Assembly (NCBI GenBank): GCA_963920575.1 | Contig: OY986963.1 | Coordinates: 93,864 to 157,863 of the forward strand | Direction of reading: 5' to 3' | Source of the DNA: Narthecium ossifragum | Lineage: Eukaryota > Streptophyta > Magnoliopsida > Dioscoreales > Nartheciaceae | DNA: 64,000 bases | Shown here: positions 42,386 through 54,000 of the stretch, one piece after another | Position numbering within the stretch: position 1 is the stretch's first letter | Layout: each line of letters opens with the position of its first letter | Made by a program: the position numbers and the translations under genes | Notes under the pieces: model-generated | What the model saw: the letters and a program-made list of their open reading frames with translations, nothing else | The model's database searches: none | What the model was told of the DNA's origin: nothing

Positions 42386-42524
42386 TTATATTTATTGTAT
42401 AAATATAATGAGAGAAAGAGAGAGAAAAAAAAGAGTAAAAGAGGGGGAGAGAAGTGAGTGCGTTCCACCGGGGGTGTGGAGAATCCACACCCATCCGGTG
42501 GGACGTATATCACGGTTCTTTTGC

Positions 42525-43060
42525 AAATATCACTCTGCAGTGCTACTGCCTACTTTCCACCTAGGAAGTTGCAAAAACCAGTGACAAAATTGTAAGATAA
42601 TCTGGTCCGGATAAAATAAAGAGGGAATTAAGTTGGGCCTTAACTTGCATCAAGTAAAGCATCGCCAAATAATTAACTTCATACATAAGTTCGAGCTTTA
42701 ATGATGACTTTATGGCATGGGAAATGGCCTGGATGCAGGCATCGGCATGGAAATGGAAGTGGTGGTGGCGTCGAGTCTCAAAGAACGGCAGAAAGGGCAT
42801 GCATGGTTGATTGATAACAGCAGCCCAGCGAAAGCATACAAAATTAATATAAAACCTGGCTTCACCAGTACTATAGCATGAAGTGGGCTAACTCCTCGAT
42901 CACACGTACTTACGGTACAATGATCGTGCGAGATGGAAACAGGTTGATGGGGAAAACCAAGCTGCAAATGGAAATCTGATAACAGAAGTTCACACACAAA
43001 CACATATGTATATTAGAATTCATATAGATAGATATAACAGAACACCCTCCTTATTCCATT
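42525..43060. other. Intergenic, no gene seen
   Basis: Unique-looking sequence between the TIR repeat and the 3' end of the 62-aa gene. Open frames on the minus strand show no family match. Confidence 0.4.
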
Positions 43061-43144
43061 CGCAGAACTATTCTGCCGTTTACATACATGAAGGTTGCAA
43101 CAGGACAGGATTACATATATAGCACAAGACCATTTTCCAGACTC

Positions 43145-43449
43145 TTACTTCGCCGTTGGTGCCGACTTTGGTGCTGTCACCTGCATCCACATCCCCCCCT
43201 GTTATTAACTATGTATGTACCTCTCACAAGGAAAGCCAACTATGTAGGGAAGGAATTAATTTAGAGGATGAACACTTTGGGTTAAAGAAAATAAACCTTG
43301 TTTGGTTCCTGTGGTTTCTGCTCCACCTTCTTCCCACCAAGTTTTCCTCCCACAAGTTTGCCTCCCACAAGTTTGCCTTGCTGAGTTCTTCCTGGCCCTG
43401 GTGCCGCTGGAGAGGAACCTTGGGGTTTTGTGGCTTTCAAGGATGCCAT
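43145..43449 (-). CDS. Short two-exon gene, 62-aa basic Gly/Lys/Pro-rich protein
   Basis: Exon 1 is 43449-43297 (51 codons), exon 2 is 43180-43145 (12 codons with stop); the intron has GT and AG ends and keeps the frame. The product starts MASLKATKPQGSSPAAPGPG, contains a repeat GKLVGGKLVGGKLGGKK, and ends in VTAPKSAPTAK. I recognise no family and see no signal peptide. Support for a real gene: a TATA box (43528-43537) about 80 bp before the ATG, a GT-AG intron, and downstream sequence like a plant 3' UTR (tgtaatcc, atgtatgtaa, aatggaataag towards 43045). It lies 305 bp beyond the stop of the WAT1-like gene on the same strand. An unlisted alternative exon cannot be excluded. Confidence 0.55.
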
Positions 43450-43527
43450 TTCTTACAAATGCCTCAAAAAATAACAAGAAACCTTGGAGTTCTTCTTTCC
43501 TTGAAGAAAAGACATTGCCTGGCAGGC

Positions 43528-43537
43528 AATTTATAGT
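43528..43537 (-). promoter_or_regulatory. TATA box of the 62-aa gene
   Basis: The minus strand reads CTATAAATTG, roughly 80 bp upstream of the start codon and inside the spacer after the WAT1-like gene. Confidence 0.5.
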
Positions 43538-43753
43538 AGCTCATGGACAATGGGCATCAACCGAACTGGAGAGTGAACGAAGCAGATAACGAAATGGAAC
43601 AAAACAAACGGTTCAGGTAAAAGGACTAGTAGCTAACACACTTTCTTAAAACAAGAATCTTCCATCATGTCACTTATACAACTAGCTAATAATGGATGTG
43701 CATCTCTATGTCCCCACCAGTAAATACTGAGCAAGGCAAGAGTATACAATTTG

Positions 43754-46700
43754 TCAAGATTCATGAGGCTCAACCCACGGCCTAGGAAATGCCACAGGAG
43801 GCACCGAAAAAATGTTCCCTTTCTTTAGAAGCGGTGGATCACCAGGAACAGGTTCCGAGGTGCATTTGACATATGAGATTCCTGCGGCCTTTTGTCTCTC
43901 TCTACCGCGGGCCCATGTGACCAGGTATAAACCAGAAATGATAAAAAGGCCCCCAATAATGCTGCTAGCAGATAAGAGTGTCAGCAGTGGATTGAAACAG
44001 ACTTCCATGGACAAAATAAGCCTTATTTCATAATCAGTGCTAGCGACATATTCTTGCCATGGCACCATAAATATGTCAAGTGAGACATGGAAAACAACAC
44101 TGATTTGCAAAAGCAACATAGAAGTTGCACGACCATGCTGGCAAGAAATTTTGTTCCAATTGCACATATTGCAGAGAAAAAAATTAGCATAAGAGATGTT
44201 ACACCACTAAAAGAGAATAGCTAAAGTTCACAAAACCAGTAGATAAGTCATATTCCTCTAATATCACGCGCAAGAAAGCTTTGAAGGAGTAAAAGTATGC
44301 ACGGGAACAAAACTCCTGATCCAGTATTGTTGTAGTAAAAAAAAAAAACAATGAAACCAGCTATAAAAAGAATATGATGAAAGCAGAATTGTTGTAGGTA
44401 AGGATAGTTGAAAACCTTCCAAGATAGATGGGAGTTCCAAGGAACAATCTAGACAAGAAGGCAGACGCTGCAGGTTGAAGTGGATTGTACAAAGCCACCA
44501 TTGCAGGTCCTAAAATCTTATTGGACCAAGTCAATAGACAGTAATTAAGAGCAGATGCAACAGTTCCCTGAAAAAAAAGGTGCAAACAATATGTTTCATG
44601 AAATAACATGTTTAACAAATAGAACTGGAAACCAAATGATTGTAAAATTCAGACTTGTGAAAACTAGTAGAAGACATGCTACAATTTAACAGAATACTAA
44701 CTAAAAACCCTTCAATAGGCCTATACTCTATGGATTATCCAATCTGTGGGTTGATTTTGGTAGCTTGTTAAACTTGGATATTACGGTAAAAGTGCTTATT
44801 GGGACATGTGGAAACTTGCATCTTTTATAGAACCCCCGATGTTTATAATTTTTTGGAGGAAAGGACCAACCTATCATATTACAAAAGCAGTAATGTACAG
44901 AAACCCTTTGTTAGAAAAGAATATGAAATAAGAAATAGTTAGATTAGCAGAAATGACTTTGGATCAGATCATTTTTCCATCTTAAGTTCTCATTGAAAAT
45001 GTAGATTTTCAAATAAAAATGTCCTAGCTGGCTGAGCCATTATACCATAATCTCAGGTGCAGACACATATTGTAAACTAGAAACTTACAGCATATATAAC
45101 TGCAATAATTTCTGACTGACTCAAAGTCCAGTCCTCATAACCATTAGTTGCAAAAAGTCCAGAAACAACCATTAAGAGAGCCCCGAAAAAGTACGAGTAT
45201 GCGGTCAAAGACAAGCTGGCAGGAAACTTTGCCAAAACTGGAGTCTGCAATAGTTAAATGTCAAGCAGTTATCTTACAAAAAACCAATATTCAGCATGAA
45301 AAAGAAGGCTAACAAAAAACTTATTAAAATTCACAACACATAATGTTGACATAAGTTCATCCCTACAAACTTGCCACTAATTGCATCCATGAGCCCACAT
45401 AACTAAATCTATTGCATGGCAATAGCAATCTGAGGTATAGGCAATCACATGAAAGTTGAGCAATCTATTTGCTGCTCCGAAGTATGTTCGTATTGTAAGC
45501 TTCTTATAAGTTCATTCCACATAAGGGACAGTTTGTTTGACCAACATATAGCTTGGATCAACTCATCAAAAAAAAAAAACATATAGCTCGGATCACATTC
45601 ATTCTACGCACAAGATGCCAAATTAGACTACCTAGAGGAAAAATTGGCAAAGACATCCAACCTTAAACAGGAACTGCATAAAGCAGCAGAATCTGGATGC
45701 CCCTTGATATCGACCTTTAGAATGTTTATTTCTTAGACTGATTGCCTTAAGGCTTGTAGGACAAAAATTGACTCAGAAGAACAGTGTGAAATACTTTATA
45801 CATCCAAGGAAGACAACAGACTGCTAAAACGTTCATTGGTATTAATGAAAAGACTGAGTGTGGTTCAAGGACGTAAAACATGATATTTCGAAGTAGATGA
45901 ACAAATTGTGATTGCTTCAATTATAAGTACCTATTTAAAAGGAGTGTCGATTCAATTCAAACTCAATCCTAAAGGCCAAATGTCACCCAGCAACGAGAAC
46001 CATTTCCTACCTATGAGTCATTTCACGGTTGCATAGTCATGAGGACGTCTATCAAGACAACAGGCAAATGAGTGCTCAAGTGCCAAGCTTTGATTAATCA
46101 GTTATTACATTTAATGCATGCATAGATCTGGGCAGATCTAGGTGGTGCTAGATGGGATTTATGGAAGATGCCAGCATGTTTCTAATACATCCAATCAGTT
46201 ATTTCTCCTACAGTACTACTTTTCATGTTATGCTATTTAAATCGATAAAACCAGTGTGCTTTATGCCTTTATGTATATAAAATATAAGTGAAGAAACCCA
46301 TACCAAACAATATGAGAATATTATCAGTTTGGCATTGATGTACCTGTAAAGCAAGGTAGGTAGCCATGCATAAACAATTTCCAATTAAGCACAAAACACC
46401 AATATGCCATTGTTCAAGCCCAAACTCAATCAAACCAGATGCCAACCATCCAGCTGGCTCAGGCTGAGACTTTGCACTGATCTCACTTCGAGCTGCCAAT
46501 TCGAACTCATTATTTCCAATTATAGCTGGACCTCTGTACACGACCATCAACACAGCACCCAAAACACATATGAGTGTGCCACCAACCTTCACACGACCTT
46601 CATTTGTCAACAAGTTCACTGTTTCAGCACTGACCCAATAAACATTCAGAACAAGTTGACGAAGAGCAGGTTTGATTGTAGAGCACACTAAATGAATAAG

Positions 46701-49032
46701 AACTCACCCAATTATCGCTGCCAAAATAAATGTAAAGACAGGTATTGAGGGCTGAATAGCAGCAGCAATAGTTGGATTTGTGTAACTAAGACCGACGAGA
46801 AATAAAAGCTGGTTGCCAAAAATCCTGGTGAGAGAATCACATTATTTACATAGTCAAGCAACTTGATTCAGGAAACATCAGAATGTCCTGAATGAAAAGA
46901 AATTTCAGTGAAAATATTACTGATGAATTATAGGGACTACTTTAATCAAACTAAAGAAAAAAAATAGATTGCATGGTTACCCAGTTAGCCCGAGAAAGAA
47001 AAATGATATGAGAAGACGTCGGGTTACTGGAACTCCAACTTTCCTGCTAAGAAAAAAATCGACTTATTTAGGCTTGCAATGCTAAAGATAAGCAGAACTA
47101 TAACCCAATCACAAAGCGCTCTACTGCAGTTGAAAGTAACAAACTAATATGCAAAACTGTAAATATCTTGTACCATTTCAGATTGCTAACTAATATGTTA
47201 CATCTTAAATATTTTAAGCATTGACCAAATGCATTTGTAGTGAGCACAAAAGGCACCACCTAATACTCCAAAGTAAATTATCTCTTTAGAGACAATCTTA
47301 AACAACATAAGGAGTGCAAATAAAGTGTATGTGCCGCAAAACCCAACTAACCTTTTTATCTTAAAGATATGTAACTATTCAAACTTCAACTAGCTGACAT
47401 TTCAAGGAGCAAGAAGTAGGAAACCATTCTCAAATGTATTTTACTCACTGGACATCAAACTCTACCACCTATATTGTTTAAAGGAAAGAAGGTACTCCAC
47501 CTGATCTTTGGAAAAGATTAAAAGTAGTGCACATTTTTACACAAATGAAAATTGTCGACTAGCAGAAATCCTTGTAGGAGTGCCATAAGAATAATTGTGT
47601 TAGATGAAAGTTTAGACAATAGATAATGATATTTGGGTCTAAAATATATGAGCTTATCTTAAAATTGGAGCTAAGAAGAGTAGCAATTGAACTCAAGTTC
47701 AAGTCATGAACAGCCATACCTAACATATATCTTGATCCTAGCTCTACTAAAAATACACTCAGTCTGTTTGACAGAATGTTTAAAAGTTGCTAAACCAACC
47801 TACCCCACCATAATAAGCAACCCAAATCGCTAACCCGATCCAATGTAGTGCAAGCAATCTAGACTAATAATGAAAGGACTGCACAAGATTTTTGACCATA
47901 TTCAATTTGCAAACAAGGACTTCTTGGTCTGTTTTCCAAATTTTTTGCTCGACCCAAGTCATGATACCACCACAATGAACATTGTATTTGCTGTTAATCA
48001 ATTAATTAGGATGAAATACTAGCTACAAATTTAAATGCATTATGTATATAAATAACTTGAGCAAATATATTGGGCCGGAACAAAATGAACTCCCTTAAGA
48101 GGATCTATGATATTCAAATGATTCTATTTGGATTCCAATGAAACATTTCTAAGTGTAGTAAGATTGAAAGACATTGTGTCCCTTCTAAATGCATTTCTCT
48201 GGCTCAACAAAAGTTCCTTCTCAGCTGCGCAGACAAAGTTATCATATGAGAATGAGGAGCTCATAGTAAGTTGCCTTCAAAACAGTAATCTCATTCAGGA
48301 CAACAGGTTCCGTAGATCAAGTGAAGAGTGACAAGAAGGCAGCCAGCCAGAACCAGATGTCAAAACCCCTCAGGTCTCTTGCGGGTCAGAATAGACTCCT
48401 AAATAAGTCATTAGAATGTCCTTTCATTTTGTTAGGACATTTTAGTTATTGGTATTAGGCCGCTAAGACTTTTCTACGTTCTTTGGTTGACAGGTCACTA
48501 ATTTACTCAGCATTAGTATTTCTAGTCCAAACCATTCTAAAGGAGCAATAAAAAAATATTTCATCCGGTGATTACAATGAAAACGCTTTGGCTTTTCCTG
48601 CTGGCTCTGATGTCTTCAAGTTAATCTAAAGGATCGGGATCACCATCAAAACTGGAAGAACATAATATGGAAGCCGTCATCCTCATATCCCTTATTTTCC
48701 CTCCAGCAGAGCGCAGGCAGAACACGTTCAGAATTCAGACAATTCCAAGGCTGCTCCAAAGAGTTATTACCAACAGATTGGCAGGCATGCGGGAAGGGGA
48801 AGAGGAGGAGAATTCAGGTTTACCTATCCCGGATGTAGGCTAGAGGGACGAGGATGGAGAGGGCGACGAGATCGCGGAGGACGCAGAAGACGACCCGGTT
48901 CATCCCCACGTTCAGCGCCAGCTTCGTGATCACCTGGTATCCGGCGCTCGCCATCTGAACAACCACCAGCGCAGCGTGCGCCCTCCCAACTGTCGGATCC
49001 CCACCTCCGACGGCCGCCGCCGCCGCCGCCAT
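43754..49032 (-). CDS. WAT1-related (EamA/nodulin MtN21-type) transporter
   Basis: Seven exons by GT-AG reading: 49032-48824, 47043-46981, 46824-46709, 46629-46344, 45244-45089, 44567-44416, 43961-43754, about 396 residues (one boundary is off by a base). After an Ala/Gly-rich start, the protein opens with [20 protein letters not shown] and [19 protein letters not shown], hallmarks of plant EamA-domain drug/metabolite transporters. Further membrane segments include [44 protein letters not shown] and [20 protein letters not shown], giving two EamA repeats and about ten helices. The tail is hydrophilic ([16 protein letters not shown]). Closest known group: the At3g45870-like WAT1-related proteins. 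WAT1 itself exports auxin from the vacuole; the substrate here is unknown. Confidence 0.87.
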
Positions 49033-50111
49033 GCTTCTCTTCAATCTCAATATCGCCGGCGTCCAAGTCTGCACTGGCTGGGAGTGGGCGGACGAACTAA
49101 AACCCAACCCACTTTCCGTTGTCGTCCTGTTTCTATTAAGGTGTGGTCTGGTCGCGTGATAAGCAATTTCGGGATCAGAGATCACGGGATAAGCAATTTC
49201 GGAATCGGAGATGATAGAAATTGATATATTAGTATAGGATACGTGTGTTATTTGATTGAAAGATAGTGATAAAATAATAATATTTGGTTGAAAAATATGA
49301 ATAAAGTTTATGTGATTGATTAAAAAATTAAAATAAAGTAGTAATAATTGGTTGAAAAAAAAGAAAAATAGAGATAAAATAGTAACGATTGATTGAAAAG
49401 AAAAAGAAGAAACAGTAATCATTGGTTAAAAAGTGAGAATAAAGTTGTGATAATAATGAAGATAAAAATGAGGATAATGGGGTTAAGGGAGAGTGGGGTT
49501 AAGGTGAAATATGGTTAGAAAAAATGAGGTTAATGAATGAGGATAGGAAAAAGTATAGACAAATGGGATAGGTGAAATAGTGGTAACCCCGTAACCATGA
49601 TTTTGATATTTAAGTAAAAAGTGGCGTTAAAGGAGATAAAATGGGGTTATTTTCCTTAACCTAATACCAAACGGGGCCTAAAAATGAAGATAAAAGACTG
49701 TTTGGCTGCAATGTAGAATAAGATGAGCTTAAACCGAGATAAGAAATCCCAATCCCCCGACCAAAGTTTTTCCTTTTTCTTATAAGCGTGGCGGGACACG
49801 GGGGGATGGTGGGTAAAGCGTCACATTTCCTCCTATCATTCCAAGAACATATCTTTATCCACCAAACGGCGATGGGTCTCGGGTGAGACCATACGCAGAA
49901 CCGAACGCATGACGTAACCGATAGGCGGTGCGGGTGAGGGGGAAGGAAGGATGGGGCGAGGCGATTTTTGCTTGCTTGCTTGCTACTCCGCACGTTTTCA
50001 AGGCTATCAGCACAAGTCAACTTTATCAAGTCGCATAACGAGTAGGTTTTCCACGAGATAGCTTCCGAGGCATTAGTTTTAATATAATATAGAGTCGCGA
50101 TTTGTATACTT
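49033..50111. other. Upstream region of the WAT1-like gene and AT-rich repeat-like DNA
   Basis: The proximal part should hold the promoter; no clear TATA box chosen. 49230-49670 is a purine-rich, repetitive stretch ending in aataccaaacggggcc, a terminus common in plant MITEs. The reverse of a similar stretch occurs at 63550-63700. No coding feature is supported. Confidence 0.4.
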
Positions 50112-50345
50112 AACCAACATGTACATTACACATGTTCTCAAATCGGTAATGAGATATCGATTGGTTGATGTTACTAATAGACTATATCAACCAATCGATA
50201 TCTCACTATCAATTGAATATACCAATGATTGAATCGGTAGTGAGATACCGATTGGTTGATGTAATTCATCGATAAAACACTACAATATCTTACTACTGAT
50301 TAGAGAATATATACATTACACATGCCATGTGGTCATGTATGTAAA
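50112..50345. mobile_element. Hairpin MITE related to copies A and B (diverged)
   Basis: Contains nested inverted pieces (aatcggtaatgagatatcga, then tcgatatctcactatcaatt) and outer pieces tacattacacatgttctc / acattacacatgccatgtgg. It shares the aatcggtag theme with the copies at 11891 and 12994. Confidence 0.5.
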
Positions 50346-50351
50346 ACTTTA

Positions 50352-50586
50352 TCCTATAATATACTAGCGAATCCCCGTGCAAATTACATGGTTTGCCAAT
50401 CACACCCACCTCTCTCATTATCTCTCTTCCGTAGGCACCCCCACCACACCCAACTCTTCATATAAGAATGAATTCAGTTATTTTTAGAAATAACTAAATT
50501 CGTGTGATGGGGGTGATTCTAAACCACCAGATATAAATCTTGGCCATCCGATGTAACTAAAACCCTGTCTTATATAGATAGACTAG
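50352..50586 (+). mobile_element. Helitron-like candidate, 235 bp
   Basis: Starts tcctataatatactagcgaa, continues with ccccgtgcaaat, and ends agatagactag between host A (50351) and T (50587). A hairpin (cagttatttttagaaataac) lies internally at about 50475. Ends fit Helitrons, but no host frame is available to prove a clean insertion. Confidence 0.35.
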
Positions 50587-51093
50587 TGAGGACCCCTACC
50601 ACTTGGTAAGGTAACCACTCAACAACTTTTTCATTAACCATTAACCATCCACAACCCTCTTCTTCTCATTAACCACCTCCCCTACTAAATGCTCCTCATA
50701 GGACAATCAAGTTAACTTATAACTATGCTGCTATATAAAGATGATTAGCATAATTTTGTTTCATTATCTCAAAATAATATCAAAGCCAACAAAACTCCTC
50801 CTTCAATGTGTCACCATTCATAGCATTAGCCTGCCTAGACAGGCTAGACTAGAGGGAGGGGAGAAAGCCCCTAATCCACTATCTTTTACCACACCAACTC
50901 ATAAAAGTCATCTTGTTTGATAATCTTATTCGCCATAATTGGCATACATAGGAATGAAACACTTTGTAAGCACGCTAACGGCAACTTTTGCATGAACTTC
51001 GCAGCCATACAAAGGTCGGAACAAAATGAAATAAAGAAAACAGAAAGGAAGCAGAGGCAACATCAAGCATATATCATGCCGTAATAGAGGACC
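50587..51093. other. Downstream region of COG6
   Basis: Non-coding; the part next to 51094 should contain the COG6 3' UTR. No other feature supported. Confidence 0.4.
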
Positions 51094-54000
51094 TTAGATT
51101 TCCAGTATGGTTCTTATCTGGTCAGGGGAATGCCTCAACAACGACTTGGGATCAGGGTAACCATTCTTGGGGTTCATGATTACACCGTAGAGCAGCTCGT
51201 AAGCATCTGCTAGAGCCCTTGCCACGCCAAAGCATGCATCGGACCTCAACTTTGGGACCTGCAACTGCTCATACTCTGGAAGTGAACCTTCCGTCCCAGT
51301 AATCAGCCCAAAGAAGCTTCTTAAGCAATCTGACAGGCTTGACGGTGACATCTCCTCTACCTCTGCTAATGGCTCAGGCTTGTCGCTACCACCCTCAAAT
51401 GACGAAACATATGATATCTTGCTCAGAAGCCCACATCTTCTTAGAATGGCATCGACTTCTTTCTCCACTAGGATTCGGACATGCATCTCAATCATAGAAC
51501 GGAGGCTGTTCATGTAGTTCACGGCAATCTCATGCCCTACCAATGGTTGCTGGATAGCTGACAGGCAATTTATGAGGTAGATCTTGGACGAACTTTCAGC
51601 ACTCTATCTCAAGCAAAAAAGGACACACAAAACCGTTAATCAGAAGCAATTCACACTCTAAATTGTCAAAATCTGACTCACCACTAACTGCGTAAATGCA
51701 TATGTAATGAATAGGCTAAGTGTGAATGATTAAAGTATTATCAGACAGATGTTGATTGATATATGAATTTCTTCCATTTGTTACTCTTCAACTATCTAAG
51801 AAGGATAATTTTAGTCATAGAGGAAGTCCACCACAAAGGTAGTTTATCAGCCAACATAGGACTACATTTGCAACATCATTCTGAGTTGAGTTTAATTCAT
51901 AAACATGTGCTTTGCAAAAATGTGGACTATAACCAAAACGAAGTGACAATAATCACAATGGCATAGAGATGTTATTTTCAAACAAGTAACTAAAAAGTAA
52001 CTCCATGCATTCACGAAACCAGGTTCAGAAGTGGAGCATAACAAGTGTCATACTATTGCAGATTGACATGAAATAAGTAGATGGTACAGACAAAACCTAT
52101 TGTGCATTTGCAGAACCAACCTGAGCTAACATGGACACATTTCTTGCCAGCATCGCATCAACTGATAAAGACTCTCTGTTTCTTGGGCTCATATCAGAAC
52201 TAGTTCTGCTTCTTCTCGAGGGAGTATTTTTAGATTTGTGGGCCTCTGCTGCTTGCTCACACATCTGCATGGGAAAGCAAGTTGAATTTTTGGCATCAAA
52301 GAGACAAATTTCCTTCTTGAGTGCTTGGAAAACGGGGAACAGCTTCTACATGGCAACAAATAGCTACATGTCTAAAGCTTGTTTGCTGATTCAGAATGCA
52401 AGATATTTAGTTGAGATCACCTCAAAAAGGCAAACTGAAATAACCAGGAGCTTAGACAGGACACAACTAAAACGTCCTCATTGAGGGAGGAATAATGGAT
52501 ATGTGGTGATTAGTTGGCATTGGCAGGTCAAACTTCCAGCTAGAGCAACAGGATCTTCTAGTACTCATAAGGCAAATTTGACTAGACACAAGCCACCTAT
52601 TTGACACTGAGTGATCAGCCATTCATCAATTGTGAAGGATCTATTACATGCTATACAGATACAATCTTGAAAAGTATTTTAGCTGACTTTTGATGAGAGT
52701 AAAATTCTGTCTTGAACCACCTATGTCATTACCTTCCTCAATCATAAATTCAGGGGCTACCCACATAATTCCAAGCCCTCTCTGTCTCCTTGTTCTAACA
52801 GAAATTAGACAATAAGTATTATCATACAACAGAAACCATCAATTTGATCTATGTGGTTGCATCCCCTCTAAGTTCCCAATATCCATTTTCTCCTACTAAC
52901 ACAAACCCAATTTTCAACTAATCTTCTTTTAAGTTGTTGAATGGTCAAAAATTTTGATAAGCCATAGTGTTTCTTAAGGAACTATGCCGACAATTTTGAC
53001 AACATTTGCCGATGGCCACAAATAAAAATAAGCTCTGTACCTGAACTATAGGATCGAGTAAAGCACTTATAACTGGATCGAAGTCGGGCTTCCTTCCAGA
53101 AGCAGGAACCATCGTGCTATTGTACGCATCTATAAGCTCAATCAACAAAGAGACTCCTTCTCTAACTGCTGGTGGTGGGGACAGATCAACTGCAACTAGG
53201 GGAGGATACCTTAGAAGCTTGTCTCCACGAGTCTTCAAAATGTTATAGAAAGTTTGCTGAGCAGCGTCCTTCAGTAGCCAAACTATGTTACAGAGAGCCG
53301 TGTCTCTCCCTAATAAGTCTGAAATCTGAAGAGAACAAATATAAATTGTCAATAATTTGGAAGACACATAGTATGGCTTACAAAAACAAGAGAGCACAGT
53401 TTCCAACTCACAGTATAACAGTAGAATTCCAATGTATTACTAATCTTGTATGAAACTATAAGACTAGGCTGAGACTGCAAAACTTGCTCAACCCTGACTT
53501 TAAATGGCCGGCATGCTCCTTCAAATATTCTATCCAGAACAAATGTCAAGTCAGGATCTGTTTTTGCAGAATTACTTTCAGAATCCCTCGAAAAGTGGTG
53601 ACCATTAGGTCCGGTATCTGTCATGGCATCCGGATCCAGTAAAACAAGCACAAGTTCTCTTTCAGATGCCAAAGCCTTCACATAAATCAAATTGACACAT
53701 TTTAGAGCCAGAAAGGAATACGAGTAACATATCCCAGAAAAAGCAGATAGATCCATACCTGATGTAGCCATCCCAACATATCACCTACATAACGTAAAGG
53801 GTCATGGGCATGCACTTCAATAGGTTTTGGCAGTCCTCCAGGCCCTCCCCGTGTCAAAGCACTTATAAACCTTCGAAATAACGCATGATGCCTCATATTT
53901 GCCACCTGAGGTTTGATTTTAGAACATAGATAACTAAGTGTTTTCATGTTAAATGAACATCACTTATACTTTCCAATATACCTCTTCTGCACAATACTTA

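Larger units (their letters stand above)
36325..42387 (-). mobile_element. Endogenous pararetrovirus (Caulimoviridae, Florendovirus-like), rearranged and incomplete
   Basis: About 6.06 kb of viral sequence on the minus strand: capsid, zinc finger, protease, reverse transcriptase and RNase H in one ORF, then a second ORF overlapping it by 14 bp, then a TATA-containing promoter region. There is no integrase and no LTR, which separates it from Ty3/gypsy elements. The capsid motif and the second ORF fit Florendovirus-like viruses. The movement-protein region is absent; in its place is a 47-bp copy of a segment of the second ORF. As an incomplete, rearranged fossil it is not expected to be infectious. 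Confidence 0.82.
35754..42524. mobile_element. TIR-bounded repeat, copy 2, split by an endogenous pararetrovirus
   Basis: Left part 35754 to about 36320 matches copy 1 from ggaaaatgattt through the TA-rich core. Right part about 42388-42524 matches the end of copy 1, including gagtaaaagagggggag and gtgcgttccac. The right end read in reverse (cgtcccaccggatgggtgtg) mirrors the left end. The 6-kb virus-derived segment lies in the TA-rich core. Confidence 0.7.
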
